64,000 bases of DNA. It comes from Clostridium thermobutyricum (lineage in GTDB: Bacteria; Bacillota; Clostridia; Ch29). Below are positions 36,401 through 44,385 of the stretch, one piece after another. Position 1 is the stretch's first letter. Every line of letters begins with the position of its first letter. The position numbers and the translations under genes were made by a program. The notes below the pieces were generated by a model. It made no database searches. It saw only the letters and a program-made list of their open reading frames with translations, and was not told the DNA's origin. Location of the stretch: contig JAENYX010000001.1 of NCBI GenBank assembly GCA_016841565.1, forward strand, positions 27,210-91,209. The letters are read 5' to 3'.

Positions 36401-37008
36401 AACTGGGAAATATCAATATGAATGCTATTGACGAGTATGCCAAGGTGAAAGAAAGATTTGATTTCCTAAACGCTCAGAAGGACGATCTGGAAGGAGCAAG
36501 GGAATCTCTTAAAAAAATAATAAACGAAATGCTGGATACAATGAAAGAGCAGTTTAGTGAGCAGTTTAAAATAATCAACGACAGTTTTGGAGTGGTTTTC
36601 AAGGAGTTATTTGGAGGAGGTAAGGCTCAAATACTGCTTGCCGATCAGGATAATATACTTGAATCCGGGATTGATATAATTGCACAGCCGCCGGGGAAGA
36701 AGCTGCAGCACCTTACTTTATTGTCGGGTGGAGAAAAAGCCCTGACGGCAATTGCACTGTTGTTTGCAATTCTATCGGTGAAACCATCGCCTTTTTGTAT
36801 ACTGGATGAGATAGAGGCCGCCCTTGACGACGCAAACGTAGAAAGGTTTGGCTCATTTCTGAAAAAATTGTCCGGTGATATACAGTTTGTTGTTATAACC
36901 CACAGAAAAGGAACAATGGAAATAGCCAACAATCTTTACGGGGTAACCATGGAGGAGAAGGGCATTTCAAAGCTGGTCTCGGTGAAGCTGGAGGATATGG
37001 TAAGCTAG
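33439..37008 (+). CDS. smc: Chromosome segregation ATPase SMC
   Basis: Product of 1189 residues. The N-terminal head has Walker A GPNGSGKSN (31-39). Long coiled coils follow on both sides of a hinge at about residues 500-680 (RGIIGPVAELIKVEPGLERAMEIALG; GGSMSGGS). The C-terminal head has signature LSGGEKAL and Walker B CILDEIEAALDDAN. SMC with ScpAB organises replicated DNA. In-frame ATGs at 33421 and 33433 are too close to or before GGAGGT; 33439 is spaced correctly and starts the family's MHLKRIEIKGFKSF. Confidence 0.97.
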   Translation: MHLKRIEIKGFKSFADKINLEFDDGIAAIVGPNGSGKSNIADGVRWVLGEQSIKALRGSRMEDVIFSGTDNRKALGFAEVSITLDNKDGRLPIEYSEVMVTRRVFRSGESEYYLNKTGCRLKDINELFMDTGVGKEGYSIIGQGRIDEILSSKAEDRRRIFEEAAGIVKYKSRKDEAERKMKKTEENLLRLGDIIEELQKQIGPLHEQSQVAKAYIEMREQLKHLELSIFVRSIERLNTQKNQVNEKIKEYQRLVYDRNSTSTRMEDEFNSLGSRIQQLEEELKEIQDKIHCKINLAEKKDGEVKVLLQKIQSENESINMHTRELQKIEQGRQEIEEEKSKRSQEIQDIKKELEDKKRIIESFQANLDSIGAQAGEEEKRAEEIKAQIIENLNNISELNSKANSLKTLNETIYKRKIQLLEEMQNVEEQITDARDEKKDLNNRVQGLGKQLEDKSRQRDTLTKKLNSIKQERLQLEQKQKKLMEGLGSDKSKLALLTQMEKEYDGYSRSVRGLIEACRNNTGLSRGIIGPVAELIKVEPGLERAMEIALGYSLQNIVTNTQEDAKTAIEFLKRNTLGRATFLPVSSIKPRHLNTNEEKALHMKGCIGRASELVKCPDKIRNIIDNLLGRVVVVDCLDSGIKIARAYSYSFRVVTVEGDVINTGGSMSGGSISSKETGLLQRKGEIQLLGSSINDMEGESHRLNKSIRELAHEVQDIEDEIQRLGSSLYDLELDRIRLKEMMEAKEKELAEREAKRLQLESEKHMLEADYYETQNNMESIYEKIKEKEADNKEKQELIKNLQRLSSERKQDRENIVQQITVHRVEAARQGQKLEDVQAGFQRSVLSLQRLQSSVIEREKEIEINKKNIEQLQSEMSALRQEIARLVEEKDKDNEEMTKLQQIKAECQLKIKEKDQINKELNKEISELEKKINRAEVQLAKTEMELNNLHDRMWEEYEVTRIQALDYKCDIEDEKGARIKINRLKENIKELGNINMNAIDEYAKVKERFDFLNAQKDDLEGARESLKKIINEMLDTMKEQFSEQFKIINDSFGVVFKELFGGGKAQILLADQDNILESGIDIIAQPPGKKLQHLTLLSGGEKALTAIALLFAILSVKPSPFCILDEIEAALDDANVERFGSFLKKLSGDIQFVVITHRKGTMEIANNLYGVTMEEKGISKLVSVKLEDMVS

Positions 37009-37021
37009 GAGGTAGAATGCT

Positions 37022-37945
37022 ATGGCGGAGAAGCATGCAGGAATATTACCAAGGTTTATGGAAGGCCTGAAAAAAAGCAGAGAAGATATCAAAAAAAAGA
37101 TAGATAGTATCTTTACTCTGGGAAATAAACCGGAACAGGAAATGCTGGAAGAGCTTGAGGAAGTGCTTATTACCTCGGATGTCGGGGTGGATACCAGTCT
37201 TGAAATAATAAACACACTGACCGAAAGGGTAAGACAGGATAAGACAATCACCGGAGAAAGGGTGAGGGAAGAACTTAAGAGAATCCTTAAGGAAATGATG
37301 GAGAAGGATATCCCGGAAGATAAGGCCGCCGATGTGCCATCGGTTATTCTTGTTGTGGGGGTGAATGGCGTTGGAAAAACCACAACAATAGGCAAACTTG
37401 CTGCCCTATACAAGAATAAAGGCTGTAAAGTGCTGGTGGCTGCTGCAGATACCTTCAGGGCTGCTGCCATAGAGCAGCTGGAGATATGGGGCAGGAGAGC
37501 CGGTGCCGACATAGTAAAACACAGCCAGGGTGCCGATCCCGCAGCTGTTGTGTTTGATGCATTAAGTGCAGCAAAGGCAAGGAAAGCCGATATACTTATC
37601 TGTGACACAGCCGGCCGTCTGCATAATAAAAAGAATCTGATGGAAGAGCTAAAGAAGGTTCAGAGAATAATCAACAGGGAAGCCGAAGGTTTTAAAAGGG
37701 AGACCTATCTTGTACTGGATGCCACAACGGGTCAGAATGCCCTTGTTCAGGCAAAGATGTTCAAAGAGATAACCGATATTACCGGTGTGGTATTGACCAA
37801 GCTGGATGGTACGGCCAAGGGCGGCATTGTTTTGGCCATAAAAAATGAACTGGGTATCCCAGTTAAATTTATTGGCATAGGCGAAGGAATGGAGGACCTG
37901 CAGCCCTTTGACGGAAACGTCTTTGTAGAGGCTTTGCTGGGGTGA
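37022..37945 (+). CDS. ftsY: Signal recognition particle receptor FtsY
   Basis: A 307-residue SRP-type GTPase. A short N domain (about 1-95) precedes the G domain: GVNGVGKTT (113-121), AADTFRAAAIEQLE, DTAGR and TKLDGTAKGG. It docks ribosome-SRP complexes at the membrane translocon. The acidic A domain is almost absent, as in many Gram-positive FtsY. The start follows AGGAGG near the end of smc. The gene is separated from its partners ylxM and ffh by a hairpin and a new promoter. Confidence 0.97.
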   Translation: MAEKHAGILPRFMEGLKKSREDIKKKIDSIFTLGNKPEQEMLEELEEVLITSDVGVDTSLEIINTLTERVRQDKTITGERVREELKRILKEMMEKDIPEDKAADVPSVILVVGVNGVGKTTTIGKLAALYKNKGCKVLVAAADTFRAAAIEQLEIWGRRAGADIVKHSQGADPAAVVFDALSAAKARKADILICDTAGRLHNKKNLMEELKKVQRIINREAEGFKRETYLVLDATTGQNALVQAKMFKEITDITGVVLTKLDGTAKGGIVLAIKNELGIPVKFIGIGEGMEDLQPFDGNVFVEALLG

Positions 37946-37960
37946 GTTTAAGAATAAAGG

Positions 37961-37989
37961 TTGACAATCTGATAATAATAATATAGAAT
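37961..37989 (+). promoter_or_regulatory. Sigma-A promoter for ylxM-ffh
   Basis: TTGACA (perfect) and TAGAAT are separated by 17 bases. The predicted start point lies near 37996, inside the hairpin that follows. Confidence 0.75.
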
Positions 37990-37991
37990 AC

Positions 37992-38023
37992 GCCTGTAAA
38001 GCATATTGCCTTTACAGGCTTTT
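37992..38023 (+). terminator. Terminator of smc-ftsY overlapping the ylxM-ffh transcription start
   Basis: Perfect 10-bp arms GCCTGTAAAG and CTTTACAGGC enclose 8 bases, then TTTT. It begins 46 bases after the ftsY stop and ends 13 bases before ylxM. It overlaps the start point of the promoter at 37961, so RNA made from that promoter would carry only part of the stem. Confidence 0.75.
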
Positions 38024-38036
38024 AAGGTGATGGGAA

Positions 38037-38405
38037 ATGGAAGACAGATTTGTTGAGATGGCGCTTTTATATGACTTTTATGGCAAAATACTGACGGCTA
38101 AGCAGCAGGAGATAATAGAACTGTATTATATGAAGAATTTTTCACTGGGTGAAATAGGAGAGCTGTTAAAGACAAGCAGACAAGCGGTATATGATAATCT
38201 GAAAAGAGCGGAAAAGCAGCTTAATAGCATTGAAGACAGGCTGGGGCTGGTATGCAGATATCAAAGGGAAGAGAAACAGTGGTCCCAAACAATCAAACGC
38301 CTTGATAACGTAATAATGGCACTTGACAGGGAGTATAGTAATCATGAGATGGTAAAAGAGTTACAGGATATAAGGGAGTTCATAGGCTCCATAACAGGAG
38401 GTTAA
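38037..38405 (+). CDS. ylxM: YlxM family DNA/SRP-associated protein
   Basis: A 122-residue all-helical protein whose first 65 residues look like sigma-70 region 4 (LTAKQQEIIELYYMKNFSLGEIGELLKTSRQAVYDNLKRAEKQL). YlxM is encoded before ffh across Firmicutes and in Streptococcus was shown to modulate SRP GTPase activity. It is 5 bases from ffh, so co-translation is expected. The ribosome-binding site is AAGGTGATGGG. Confidence 0.93.
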   Translation: MEDRFVEMALLYDFYGKILTAKQQEIIELYYMKNFSLGEIGELLKTSRQAVYDNLKRAEKQLNSIEDRLGLVCRYQREEKQWSQTIKRLDNVIMALDREYSNHEMVKELQDIREFIGSITGG

Positions 38406-38410
38406 GATAT

Positions 38411-39751
38411 ATGGCTTTTGAAGGATTAACGGAAAAGCTGCAGCAAACCTTTAAAAAGCTGAGGGGTAAAGGAAAACTGTCCGAAAAGGACGTAAAGGAA
38501 GGTATGCGGGAAGTCAAGCTGGCACTGCTGGAAGCCGACGTCAATTTTCTGGTGGTTAAGGATTTTATAAACAAGGTCACAGAGAGGGCAGCAGGAAGCG
38601 AAGTAATGGACAGCTTAACGCCGGGCCAGCAGGTGATAAAGATTGTCAACCAGCAGCTTGTTGAATTGATGGGGGGAACCTCCAGCAAGCCGGTTTTTTC
38701 CTCAAGGGGTATTACAAAGATAATGCTGGTGGGACTGCAGGGGGCAGGCAAGACAACAGCCGCAGCCAAGCTGGCCAAATACTTTGAAAAGCATAACGGG
38801 AAGCATCCGCTGATGGTGGCCTGCGACATATACAGACCTGCTGCCGTCAAGCAGCTTCACGTTGTTGGAGATAAGGCCGGCATACCGGTGTTCTCAATGG
38901 GAGAAAAAATCAAACCGTCCGACATTGCAAAGGCAGGTATTGCCGAAGCAGAAAAGAGCGGCAGAGACGTGGTAATTCTGGATACCGCAGGCCGGCTTCA
39001 TATTGACGATACTCTCATGCAAGAGCTGGAAGATATGAAAAACAAGATAAAGCCCGACCAGGTGCTGCTGGTTGTGGATGCTATGACAGGACAGGACGCT
39101 GTCAATGTTGCAGAAAGCTTTAATGGCAGGATTGGTATCGATGGCGTAATTCTTACCAAGCTTGACGGGGATACCAGGGGAGGAGCCGCTATTTCTGTCA
39201 AGGCAGTTACCGGTAAACCTATCATATTTGCCGGTACCGGGGAAAAGGTGGAAGATATTGAGCCTTTCCATCCCGACCGTATGGCATCCCGTATTCTGGG
39301 GATGGGCGATGTGCTCACCCTTATTGAAAAGGCACAGCAGGGATTTGACGAAAAAAAGGCTTTGGAGCTTAACAGGAAACTGAAAAGCCAGCAGTTTACC
39401 CTGGAGGATTTTTTGGAGCAGCTTGGTCAGGTAAAGAATATGGGTCCCATAGATCAGATTATGGGCATGATACCCGGTATGAAGGCGGGCAAGATGGGCC
39501 CTATGGAAATAGATGAGAAAGAGTTGGCCAGAATAGAGGCAATAATCAAATCCATGACTCCGGAAGAGAGAAGGGAACCGTCGATAATCAACGGAAGCAG
39601 GAGAAAGAGAATTGCAGCCGGAAGCGGTACAAGAATACAGCAGGTAAACCGGCTGATAAAACAGTTCGAGCAGACCAGAAAGCTTATGAAGCAATTTTCC
39701 GATATGGGAAAAAACCCAAGAAAAGGCAAGCCCGGTTTTCCCTTTATGTAA
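38411..39751 (+). CDS. ffh: Signal recognition particle protein Ffh (SRP54)
   Basis: Product of 446 residues. N domain at 1-90, G domain with GLQGAGKTT (108-116), DTAGRLHID and TKLDGDTRGG, and a methionine-rich M domain from about 300 (MGPIDQIMGMIPGMK; SGTRIQQVNRLIKQFEQ) that binds the SRP RNA and signal peptides. It ends KGKPGFPFM. Ribosome-binding site ACAGGAGG. No SRP RNA gene is seen in the window. Confidence 0.98.
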   Translation: MAFEGLTEKLQQTFKKLRGKGKLSEKDVKEGMREVKLALLEADVNFLVVKDFINKVTERAAGSEVMDSLTPGQQVIKIVNQQLVELMGGTSSKPVFSSRGITKIMLVGLQGAGKTTAAAKLAKYFEKHNGKHPLMVACDIYRPAAVKQLHVVGDKAGIPVFSMGEKIKPSDIAKAGIAEAEKSGRDVVILDTAGRLHIDDTLMQELEDMKNKIKPDQVLLVVDAMTGQDAVNVAESFNGRIGIDGVILTKLDGDTRGGAAISVKAVTGKPIIFAGTGEKVEDIEPFHPDRMASRILGMGDVLTLIEKAQQGFDEKKALELNRKLKSQQFTLEDFLEQLGQVKNMGPIDQIMGMIPGMKAGKMGPMEIDEKELARIEAIIKSMTPEERREPSIINGSRRKRIAAGSGTRIQQVNRLIKQFEQTRKLMKQFSDMGKNPRKGKPGFPFM

Positions 39752-39800
39752 TAGATTGTACAGTGCTAAACAGATAATGTAATGTTGAGGAGGTGAAGAT

Positions 39801-40073
39801 ATGGCAGTAAAGATAAGACTGAGAAGGATGGGAGCCAAGAAAAGACCTTTCTACAGGATTGTGGTTGCGGATTCCAGGTCTCCAAGGGATGGAAGATTTA
39901 TAGAGGAAATTGGGTATTATAATCCAATATCCCAGCCAAAGGAGATAAAAATAGATTCGGAGAAGGCAGCCGAGTGGCTGAGCAAAGGCGCAAAGCCTTC
40001 GGACACCGTTAAAGCATTATTACAGTCCAATGGGGTCTACGAGCAGCTTAAAGAGAAAAGCCAAGAGAAGTAA
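39801..40073 (+). CDS. rpsP: 30S ribosomal protein S16
   Basis: A 90-residue S16: [41 protein letters not shown] is diagnostic. It heads the classic rpsP-khpA-rimM-trmD-rplS ribosome cluster. GAGGAGGTG precedes the ATG. It follows ffh by 49 bases with no clear terminator, so read-through from the SRP operon is likely. Confidence 0.98.
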   Translation: MAVKIRLRRMGAKKRPFYRIVVADSRSPRDGRFIEEIGYYNPISQPKEIKIDSEKAAEWLSKGAKPSDTVKALLQSNGVYEQLKEKSQEK

Positions 40074-40087
40074 CCGGAGGTGCAGTC

Positions 40088-40318
40088 ATGAAGGAATTGG
40101 TTGAACTGATTGCCCGCTCACTGGTTGATTATCCCGACAGGGTTGAAGTCAAGCAGGTGGACGGAGAACAGTCAATAATAGTAGAGCTAAAGGTAGCACC
40201 TGAAGATATGGGCAAGGTGATTGGAAAGCAGGGAAGAATCGCCAAGGCCATAAGGACAATAGTCAAAGCTTCGGCCATGAAGGAGAATAAGAGGGTAGTA
40301 GTGGAGATAATAGAATAA
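40088..40318 (+). CDS. khpA: RNA-binding KH-domain protein KhpA (YlqC)
   Basis: A 76-residue single KH domain. The GxxG loop is GKQG in MGKVIGKQGRIAKAIRTIVKA, preceded by an N-terminal helix and strand. KhpA forms a dimer with KhpB and binds many RNAs; in streptococci it affects cell division. It lies 14 bases after rpsP. Its stop codon lies within a hairpin at 40314-40345. Confidence 0.96.
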   Translation: MKELVELIARSLVDYPDRVEVKQVDGEQSIIVELKVAPEDMGKVIGKQGRIAKAIRTIVKASAMKENKRVVVEIIE

Positions 40319-40345
40319 AGGGTCAGGTCAGCCTGGCTCTTTATT
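40314..40345 (+). other. Hairpin between khpA and rimM
   Basis: A 14-bp stem (two G-U pairs) with a TCAG loop includes the khpA stop codon. No run of T follows, so it is more likely an attenuator or RNA-processing site than a full terminator. Confidence 0.6.
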
Positions 40346-40367
40346 CCTAAAGCTTGGTGGTGTCAGG

Positions 40368-40874
40368 ATGGACTACTATAGAATTGGATATATAGCCAAT
40401 ACTTTAGGTGTAAAGGGAGAACTGAAAGTACTGTTACTTACAGATAATGCCAACCGATTTAATGGTCTGAAAGCCTGTTATGTTGATACCTGTAACGGCA
40501 GATTGCAGGTGGAAGTGGAAAAATACAGGCCATACAAGGCAAACTGTATCGCGTTGAAATTAAGAGGATATGATAACATAAATTCTGTTCTGGACTTTAA
40601 GGGGAAGTATCTGGAGGTCGACAAGGATAACCTTGCAAGGCTGGAAAAGGGTCATTATTATATATTTGAAATAATCGGATGCAGGGTATTGACAATGGAC
40701 GGAGCCAGTTTGGGTAGTGTGGCCGATGTGTTGTCACAAGGAGCAAACGATTTGTATGTGGTTACGGGGGAGAAAGGGGAAATACTCATTCCTGCGGTCA
40801 AAGAAATGGTAAAGGATATCGATATAATAGGAAAGACTATAAGGGTTGACCTGCCGGAGGGTTTGATAGAATGA
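40368..40874 (+). CDS. rimM: 16S rRNA processing protein RimM
   Basis: Product of 168 residues. N-terminal beta-barrel ([23 protein letters not shown]) and C-terminal PRC barrel ([15 protein letters not shown]...[28 protein letters not shown]). It helps assemble the 30S head by binding S19. GGTGGTG serves as ribosome-binding site. The last four bases overlap the trmD start (ATGA). Confidence 0.97.
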   Translation: MDYYRIGYIANTLGVKGELKVLLLTDNANRFNGLKACYVDTCNGRLQVEVEKYRPYKANCIALKLRGYDNINSVLDFKGKYLEVDKDNLARLEKGHYYIFEIIGCRVLTMDGASLGSVADVLSQGANDLYVVTGEKGEILIPAVKEMVKDIDIIGKTIRVDLPEGLIE

Positions 40875-41548
40875 AGATTGATATTTTGAGCCTTTTCCCG
40901 GAAATGTTCAGCGGGTTTTTAAACAGCAGTATTCTGGGGAAGGCCATAGAAAACGGTATTATACAGGTTGCTCTCATAAACATCCGGGATTTTTCCCGGG
41001 ATAAGCACCGGAGAGTTGACGATTATCCTTACGGGGGAGGTGCAGGCATGGTTATGATGCCGCAGCCCCTTTATGATGCCGTCAGTTCAATAAAAAAGGA
41101 GCATCCGGCTGCACGGGTGGTACTGACCAGCCCCCGGGGAAAACCTTTGGTCCAAAAGAAGGCGCAGCAGCTCAGCCAAGAAGAGCATATGGTCATAATA
41201 TGCGGGCATTATGAAGGTATAGACCAGAGGATAGTAGACAGCATAGTGGATGAGGAAATATCCATTGGCGATTATGTTCTGACCGGCGGTGAACTGCCGG
41301 CAATGGTAATTGTGGATGCAGTAACGCGGCTGCTGCCGGAAGTGCTCGGCAGTCCCCGCTCTCTGGAGGAGGAATCCTTTAAAGGGGGTTTGCTGGAATA
41401 CCCTCAGTATACACGTCCTGCCGAATTCATGGGTATGGCGGTACCAGAGGTTCTGCTGTCGGGCAACCATAAAAGAATTGAGGAATGGAGAAGGGAAAAG
41501 GCCCTGGAAGCAACAAGGAAATTCAGGCCGGATCTTCTGGAGTCTTAA
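40871..41548 (+). CDS. trmD: tRNA (guanine(37)-N1)-methyltransferase
   Basis: A 225-residue SPOUT knot methyltransferase making m1G37, which prevents frameshifting. [49 protein letters not shown] and [13 protein letters not shown] are all present. It is shorter than many TrmD (about 240 residues) at the C terminus but ends in a normal helix. Translationally coupled to rimM. Confidence 0.98.
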   Translation: MKIDILSLFPEMFSGFLNSSILGKAIENGIIQVALINIRDFSRDKHRRVDDYPYGGGAGMVMMPQPLYDAVSSIKKEHPAARVVLTSPRGKPLVQKKAQQLSQEEHMVIICGHYEGIDQRIVDSIVDEEISIGDYVLTGGELPAMVIVDAVTRLLPEVLGSPRSLEEESFKGGLLEYPQYTRPAEFMGMAVPEVLLSGNHKRIEEWRREKALEATRKFRPDLLES

Positions 41549-41590
41549 AGAGCTGATTTAGCAGCATGACAGTGGAAAAGGAAAAATTCA

Positions 41591-41619
41591 TTGTGATATA
41601 CTGAGCTATGTGCTATAAT
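41591..41619 (+). promoter_or_regulatory. Sigma-A promoter of rplS
   Basis: TTGTGA and a perfect TATAAT are separated by 17 bases, about 70 bases before rplS. It allows L19 to be made apart from the upstream cluster. Confidence 0.7.
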
Positions 41620-41632
41620 ATCACTTGGCATA

Positions 41633-41680
41633 ATGGGCGGTCCTCTTCTGCTTTAGGCAGTACGAACGTCTAGGAGGGAA
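41633..41680 (+). promoter_or_regulatory. Candidate L19 leader RNA
   Basis: A compact leader with hairpin CTGC-TTTA-GGCAG enclosed by CCTC/GAGG, just before the ribosome-binding site GGAAGGAGG. L19 genes of low-G+C Gram-positives carry a known short leader motif (Rfam L19_leader). The position fits, but I could not confirm the consensus by eye. Confidence 0.4.
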
Positions 41681-41691
41681 GGAGGTACAAA

Positions 41692-42033
41692 ATGGATCTG
41701 GTAAAAATGGTGGAAAGCGAACAGATTAAGAAGGAGATACCTGCTTTTCAGGTAGGGGATACCGTTAAGGTACACGTTAAGATTAAGGAAGGAAACAGGG
41801 AAAGGATACAGGTCTTTGAAGGAATTGTAATTAAAAGACAAAACGGCGGTATTAACGAAAGCTTCACCGTAAGAAGGATTTCTTATGGAGTTGGCGTTGA
41901 AAGGACTTTCCTTTTGAATTCTCCTAAGCTGGATAATATAGAAGTAGTTAGAAAGGGAAGAGTAAGAAGGTCGAGACTGTATTATCTTAGGGATAGAGTA
42001 GGTAAAGCCGCCAGGGTAAAAGAAAGGAAATAA
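41692..42033 (+). CDS. rplS: 50S ribosomal protein L19
   Basis: A 113-residue L19. Diagnostic stretches are [48 protein letters not shown] and [21 protein letters not shown]. It sits at the 30S-50S interface. Ribosome-binding site GGAAGGAGGT. It has its own promoter and terminator as well as being in the rpsP cluster. Confidence 0.98.
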   Translation: MDLVKMVESEQIKKEIPAFQVGDTVKVHVKIKEGNRERIQVFEGIVIKRQNGGINESFTVRRISYGVGVERTFLLNSPKLDNIEVVRKGRVRRSRLYYLRDRVGKAARVKERK

Positions 42034-42040
42034 CAGACAC

Positions 42041-42073
42041 TATGGGACTGCCGGCAGTCCCATAATTTGTTTT
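42041..42073 (+). terminator. Intrinsic terminator of rplS
   Basis: A 24-bp perfect palindrome (TATGGGACTGCC and its complement) starts 7 bases after the stop and is followed by ATTTGTTTT. Confidence 0.8.
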
Positions 42074-42176
42074 AAGGACAAGACAGCCGGTGGAAAGTAA
42101 AGCTTAATATACAATCAATTATTGAAATATAAAAATAGAATCTGAAGAGACGCAGCATACTACTGGAGGGTAGGAT

Positions 42177-42698
42177 ATGACCGGAAAAACCAAAAGTCAG
42201 GCCAGGGAATGGGTTGAATCTATTGTAATTGCCATAGTAATTGCCATCATTATAAAGGCATTTATATTTGAAACGGTTTTGGTGGATGGACATTCAATGC
42301 TTCCAACCTTAAGAGACAAGGACAGACTGGCAGTAAACAAAATCGGTTACAGGATTACCGGTCCGCAAAATGGTGAGATTGTAGTGTTTAAATACCCTGC
42401 CGATCCGTCGCTGATGTTCATTAAAAGGGTAATAGGAGTAGAAGGCGACAGGGTAGAGATACGCAACCATAAAGTGTATGTCAATGGAGTAGAGCTTGAT
42501 GAACCCTATATAAGCGAAAGACCGCTTGGGGAATTCCCCGAGGTTGTAGTTCCTCCGAATACTGTGTTTGTGTTGGGTGATAATAGAAATGACAGCAGGG
42601 ACAGTAGATTTACCGATGTAGGTTTCATCCCCGTCAAGAACATTCGCGGAGAAGCTGTGGCCAGGATGTGGCCTCTGCCTCCACAAAAAATAAATTAA
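42177..42698 (+). CDS. lepB: Type I signal peptidase
   Basis: A 173-residue membrane-bound serine protease. One N-terminal transmembrane helix (about 12-33), nucleophile Ser40 in GHSMLPTL and general-base Lys83 in FIKRVIG, followed by GDNRNDSRDSR. It removes signal peptides of Sec-exported proteins. In Bacillus the neighbouring ylqF is not preceded by lepB, but this order is common in Clostridia. It ends 14 bases before rbgA. Confidence 0.97.
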   Translation: MTGKTKSQAREWVESIVIAIVIAIIIKAFIFETVLVDGHSMLPTLRDKDRLAVNKIGYRITGPQNGEIVVFKYPADPSLMFIKRVIGVEGDRVEIRNHKVYVNGVELDEPYISERPLGEFPEVVVPPNTVFVLGDNRNDSRDSRFTDVGFIPVKNIRGEAVARMWPLPPQKIN

Positions 42699-42712
42699 TT
42701 GAGGTATATGCT

Positions 42713-43570
42713 GTGAAAGTACAATGGTACCCGGGTCATATGACAAAAACAATAAAGGAAATCAAGGAAAATCTCAAACTGGTGGATTTTGTGATTGAAT
42801 TGCTGGATGCAAGGATACCGTACAGCAGCAGCAACCCCGAGATAAAAAAACTGGTCCCGGATGCCAAAAGGGTTATTGCCCTGAATAAATCCGACCTTGC
42901 CGATGCCTCAATCACCCGACAGTGGCTTAAATATTTTTCCGGCAAATCAATTAAAGGGCTTGCCATAGATTCCGTAAGAGGGTATGGCATTAAGGAGCTT
43001 TTGGATGTAATATCTGATATGGGAGCAAGCGTAAGGGATAAATGGCAGCAGCGGGGCAGGAAAAATAAGACTATAAGAGTTATGATAGTCGGCATTCCAA
43101 ACGTAGGAAAGTCTTCACTAATAAACAGAATAGCAAAAAGAACCTCTGCCAGGACCGGCGACAGGCCAGGCGTAACCAGGGGCAAACAGTGGATAAAAGT
43201 AACCGATAGTATAGACCTGTTGGATACTCCCGGTATACTTTGGCCAAAGTTTCAGGACCCGGAAGTGGGATTAAATCTTGCAATTACCGGAGCTATAAAA
43301 GAGGAAATAATAGACAGGGAAGAGCTTGCGGTAAAACTGATTGAAAAGCTTGGCAAAATAGGCCCGGGTATTATTGAAAAAGGATATGGAATAACCGAAG
43401 CTTACGATACCTCCTTTGAAACACTGGAAAGGATAGGCAGTATCCGGGGCTGTCTTATGAAGGGCGGAAAGGTTGATACGCTGAGAGCGTCGCGGATACT
43501 GATGGATGATTACAGAGCCGGTAAACTGGGGCGAATATCCCTTGAACTGCCTGAAAGCACCTTTGACTGA
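42713..43570 (+). CDS. rbgA: Ribosome biogenesis GTPase RbgA (YlqF)
   Basis: A 285-residue circularly permuted GTPase acting in late 50S assembly. QWYPGHMTKT at the start, G4 NKSD (58-61) ahead of G1 GIPNVGKS (127-134), then DTPGILWPK. The frame extends upstream into lepB, but the GTG at 42713 follows TTGAGG and gives the canonical N terminus. A C-terminal ANTAR-like helical domain closes the protein. Confidence 0.96.
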   Translation: MKVQWYPGHMTKTIKEIKENLKLVDFVIELLDARIPYSSSNPEIKKLVPDAKRVIALNKSDLADASITRQWLKYFSGKSIKGLAIDSVRGYGIKELLDVISDMGASVRDKWQQRGRKNKTIRVMIVGIPNVGKSSLINRIAKRTSARTGDRPGVTRGKQWIKVTDSIDLLDTPGILWPKFQDPEVGLNLAITGAIKEEIIDREELAVKLIEKLGKIGPGIIEKGYGITEAYDTSFETLERIGSIRGCLMKGGKVDTLRASRILMDDYRAGKLGRISLELPESTFD

Positions 43571-43609
43571 GGTGCTTTTACTTCTAGGCTTAGATAAAGG
43601 GGGAGTTTA

Positions 43610-44380
43610 ATGTTAAAAACGGGTATTGCACAAATAAAAGATTACATAAAGCAACTGGACAGCCGTCAACAATACCGATTAATTCCCCAACTGCTTGAAG
43701 ATGAACGGACGTCGGTAAGAAATATTGGAAAGCAACTGCAGAATAAATTAAAGAGAGAGACCCAGGAGTTCGAAAGAATAAATAGGATGAAGGAAATGGA
43801 AAAGGGGCTGAGACGCAAGGGGTTCAGTTTGATTGCCGGAATAGATGAAGCCGGGCGGGGACCTCTGGCAGGACCGGTTGCCGCTGCTGCAGTAGTACTG
43901 CCCGATGGCTTTTGTGTGCCCGGGGTTAATGATTCAAAGAAACTATCTCCTCAAAGGCGGGAAGAGCTGTATCAGAGAATAGTAGAAGAGTCTCTGGATT
44001 ACGGGGTGGGTATGGTGGATAACATCGAGATTGACAGGATTAATATTCTTAATGCAACCTACAGAGCTGCAGGAATTGCAGTTGAAAAACTAAAAAAGTA
44101 TCCCGATTGTTTATTGCTGGATGCAATAAGACTGCCTGGCTACAGTTGTTACCAGAAGAGCGTAATTAAAGGTGACCAGAAATGCTTGTCGATTGCTGCT
44201 GCAAGCATAGTGGCAAAAGTGACCAGAGACAGGTATATGTTGAAATTGCACCAATGCTATCCTCAGTACAACTTTGAGCAGAACAAAGGATATGGCACCC
44301 GGGAGCACATAAAAGCAATTATGGAACACGGTCCAAGCCCCGTACACCGAAACACCTTCATACAAAATATACGGAGGTAG
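43610..44380 (+). CDS. rnhB: Ribonuclease HII
   Basis: Product of 256 residues. An N-terminal extension of about 70 residues, as in Bacillus RnhB, precedes the catalytic core: AGIDEAGRGPLAGPV (first Asp and Glu), VNDSKKLS, LLLDAIRL (catalytic Asp) and SIVAKVTRDRYM. It removes RNA from RNA-DNA hybrids. Start has AAGGGGGAG upstream. Confidence 0.97.
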   Translation: MLKTGIAQIKDYIKQLDSRQQYRLIPQLLEDERTSVRNIGKQLQNKLKRETQEFERINRMKEMEKGLRRKGFSLIAGIDEAGRGPLAGPVAAAAVVLPDGFCVPGVNDSKKLSPQRREELYQRIVEESLDYGVGMVDNIEIDRINILNATYRAAGIAVEKLKKYPDCLLLDAIRLPGYSCYQKSVIKGDQKCLSIAAASIVAKVTRDRYMLKLHQCYPQYNFEQNKGYGTREHIKAIMEHGPSPVHRNTFIQNIRR

Positions 44381-44385
44381 TAACT

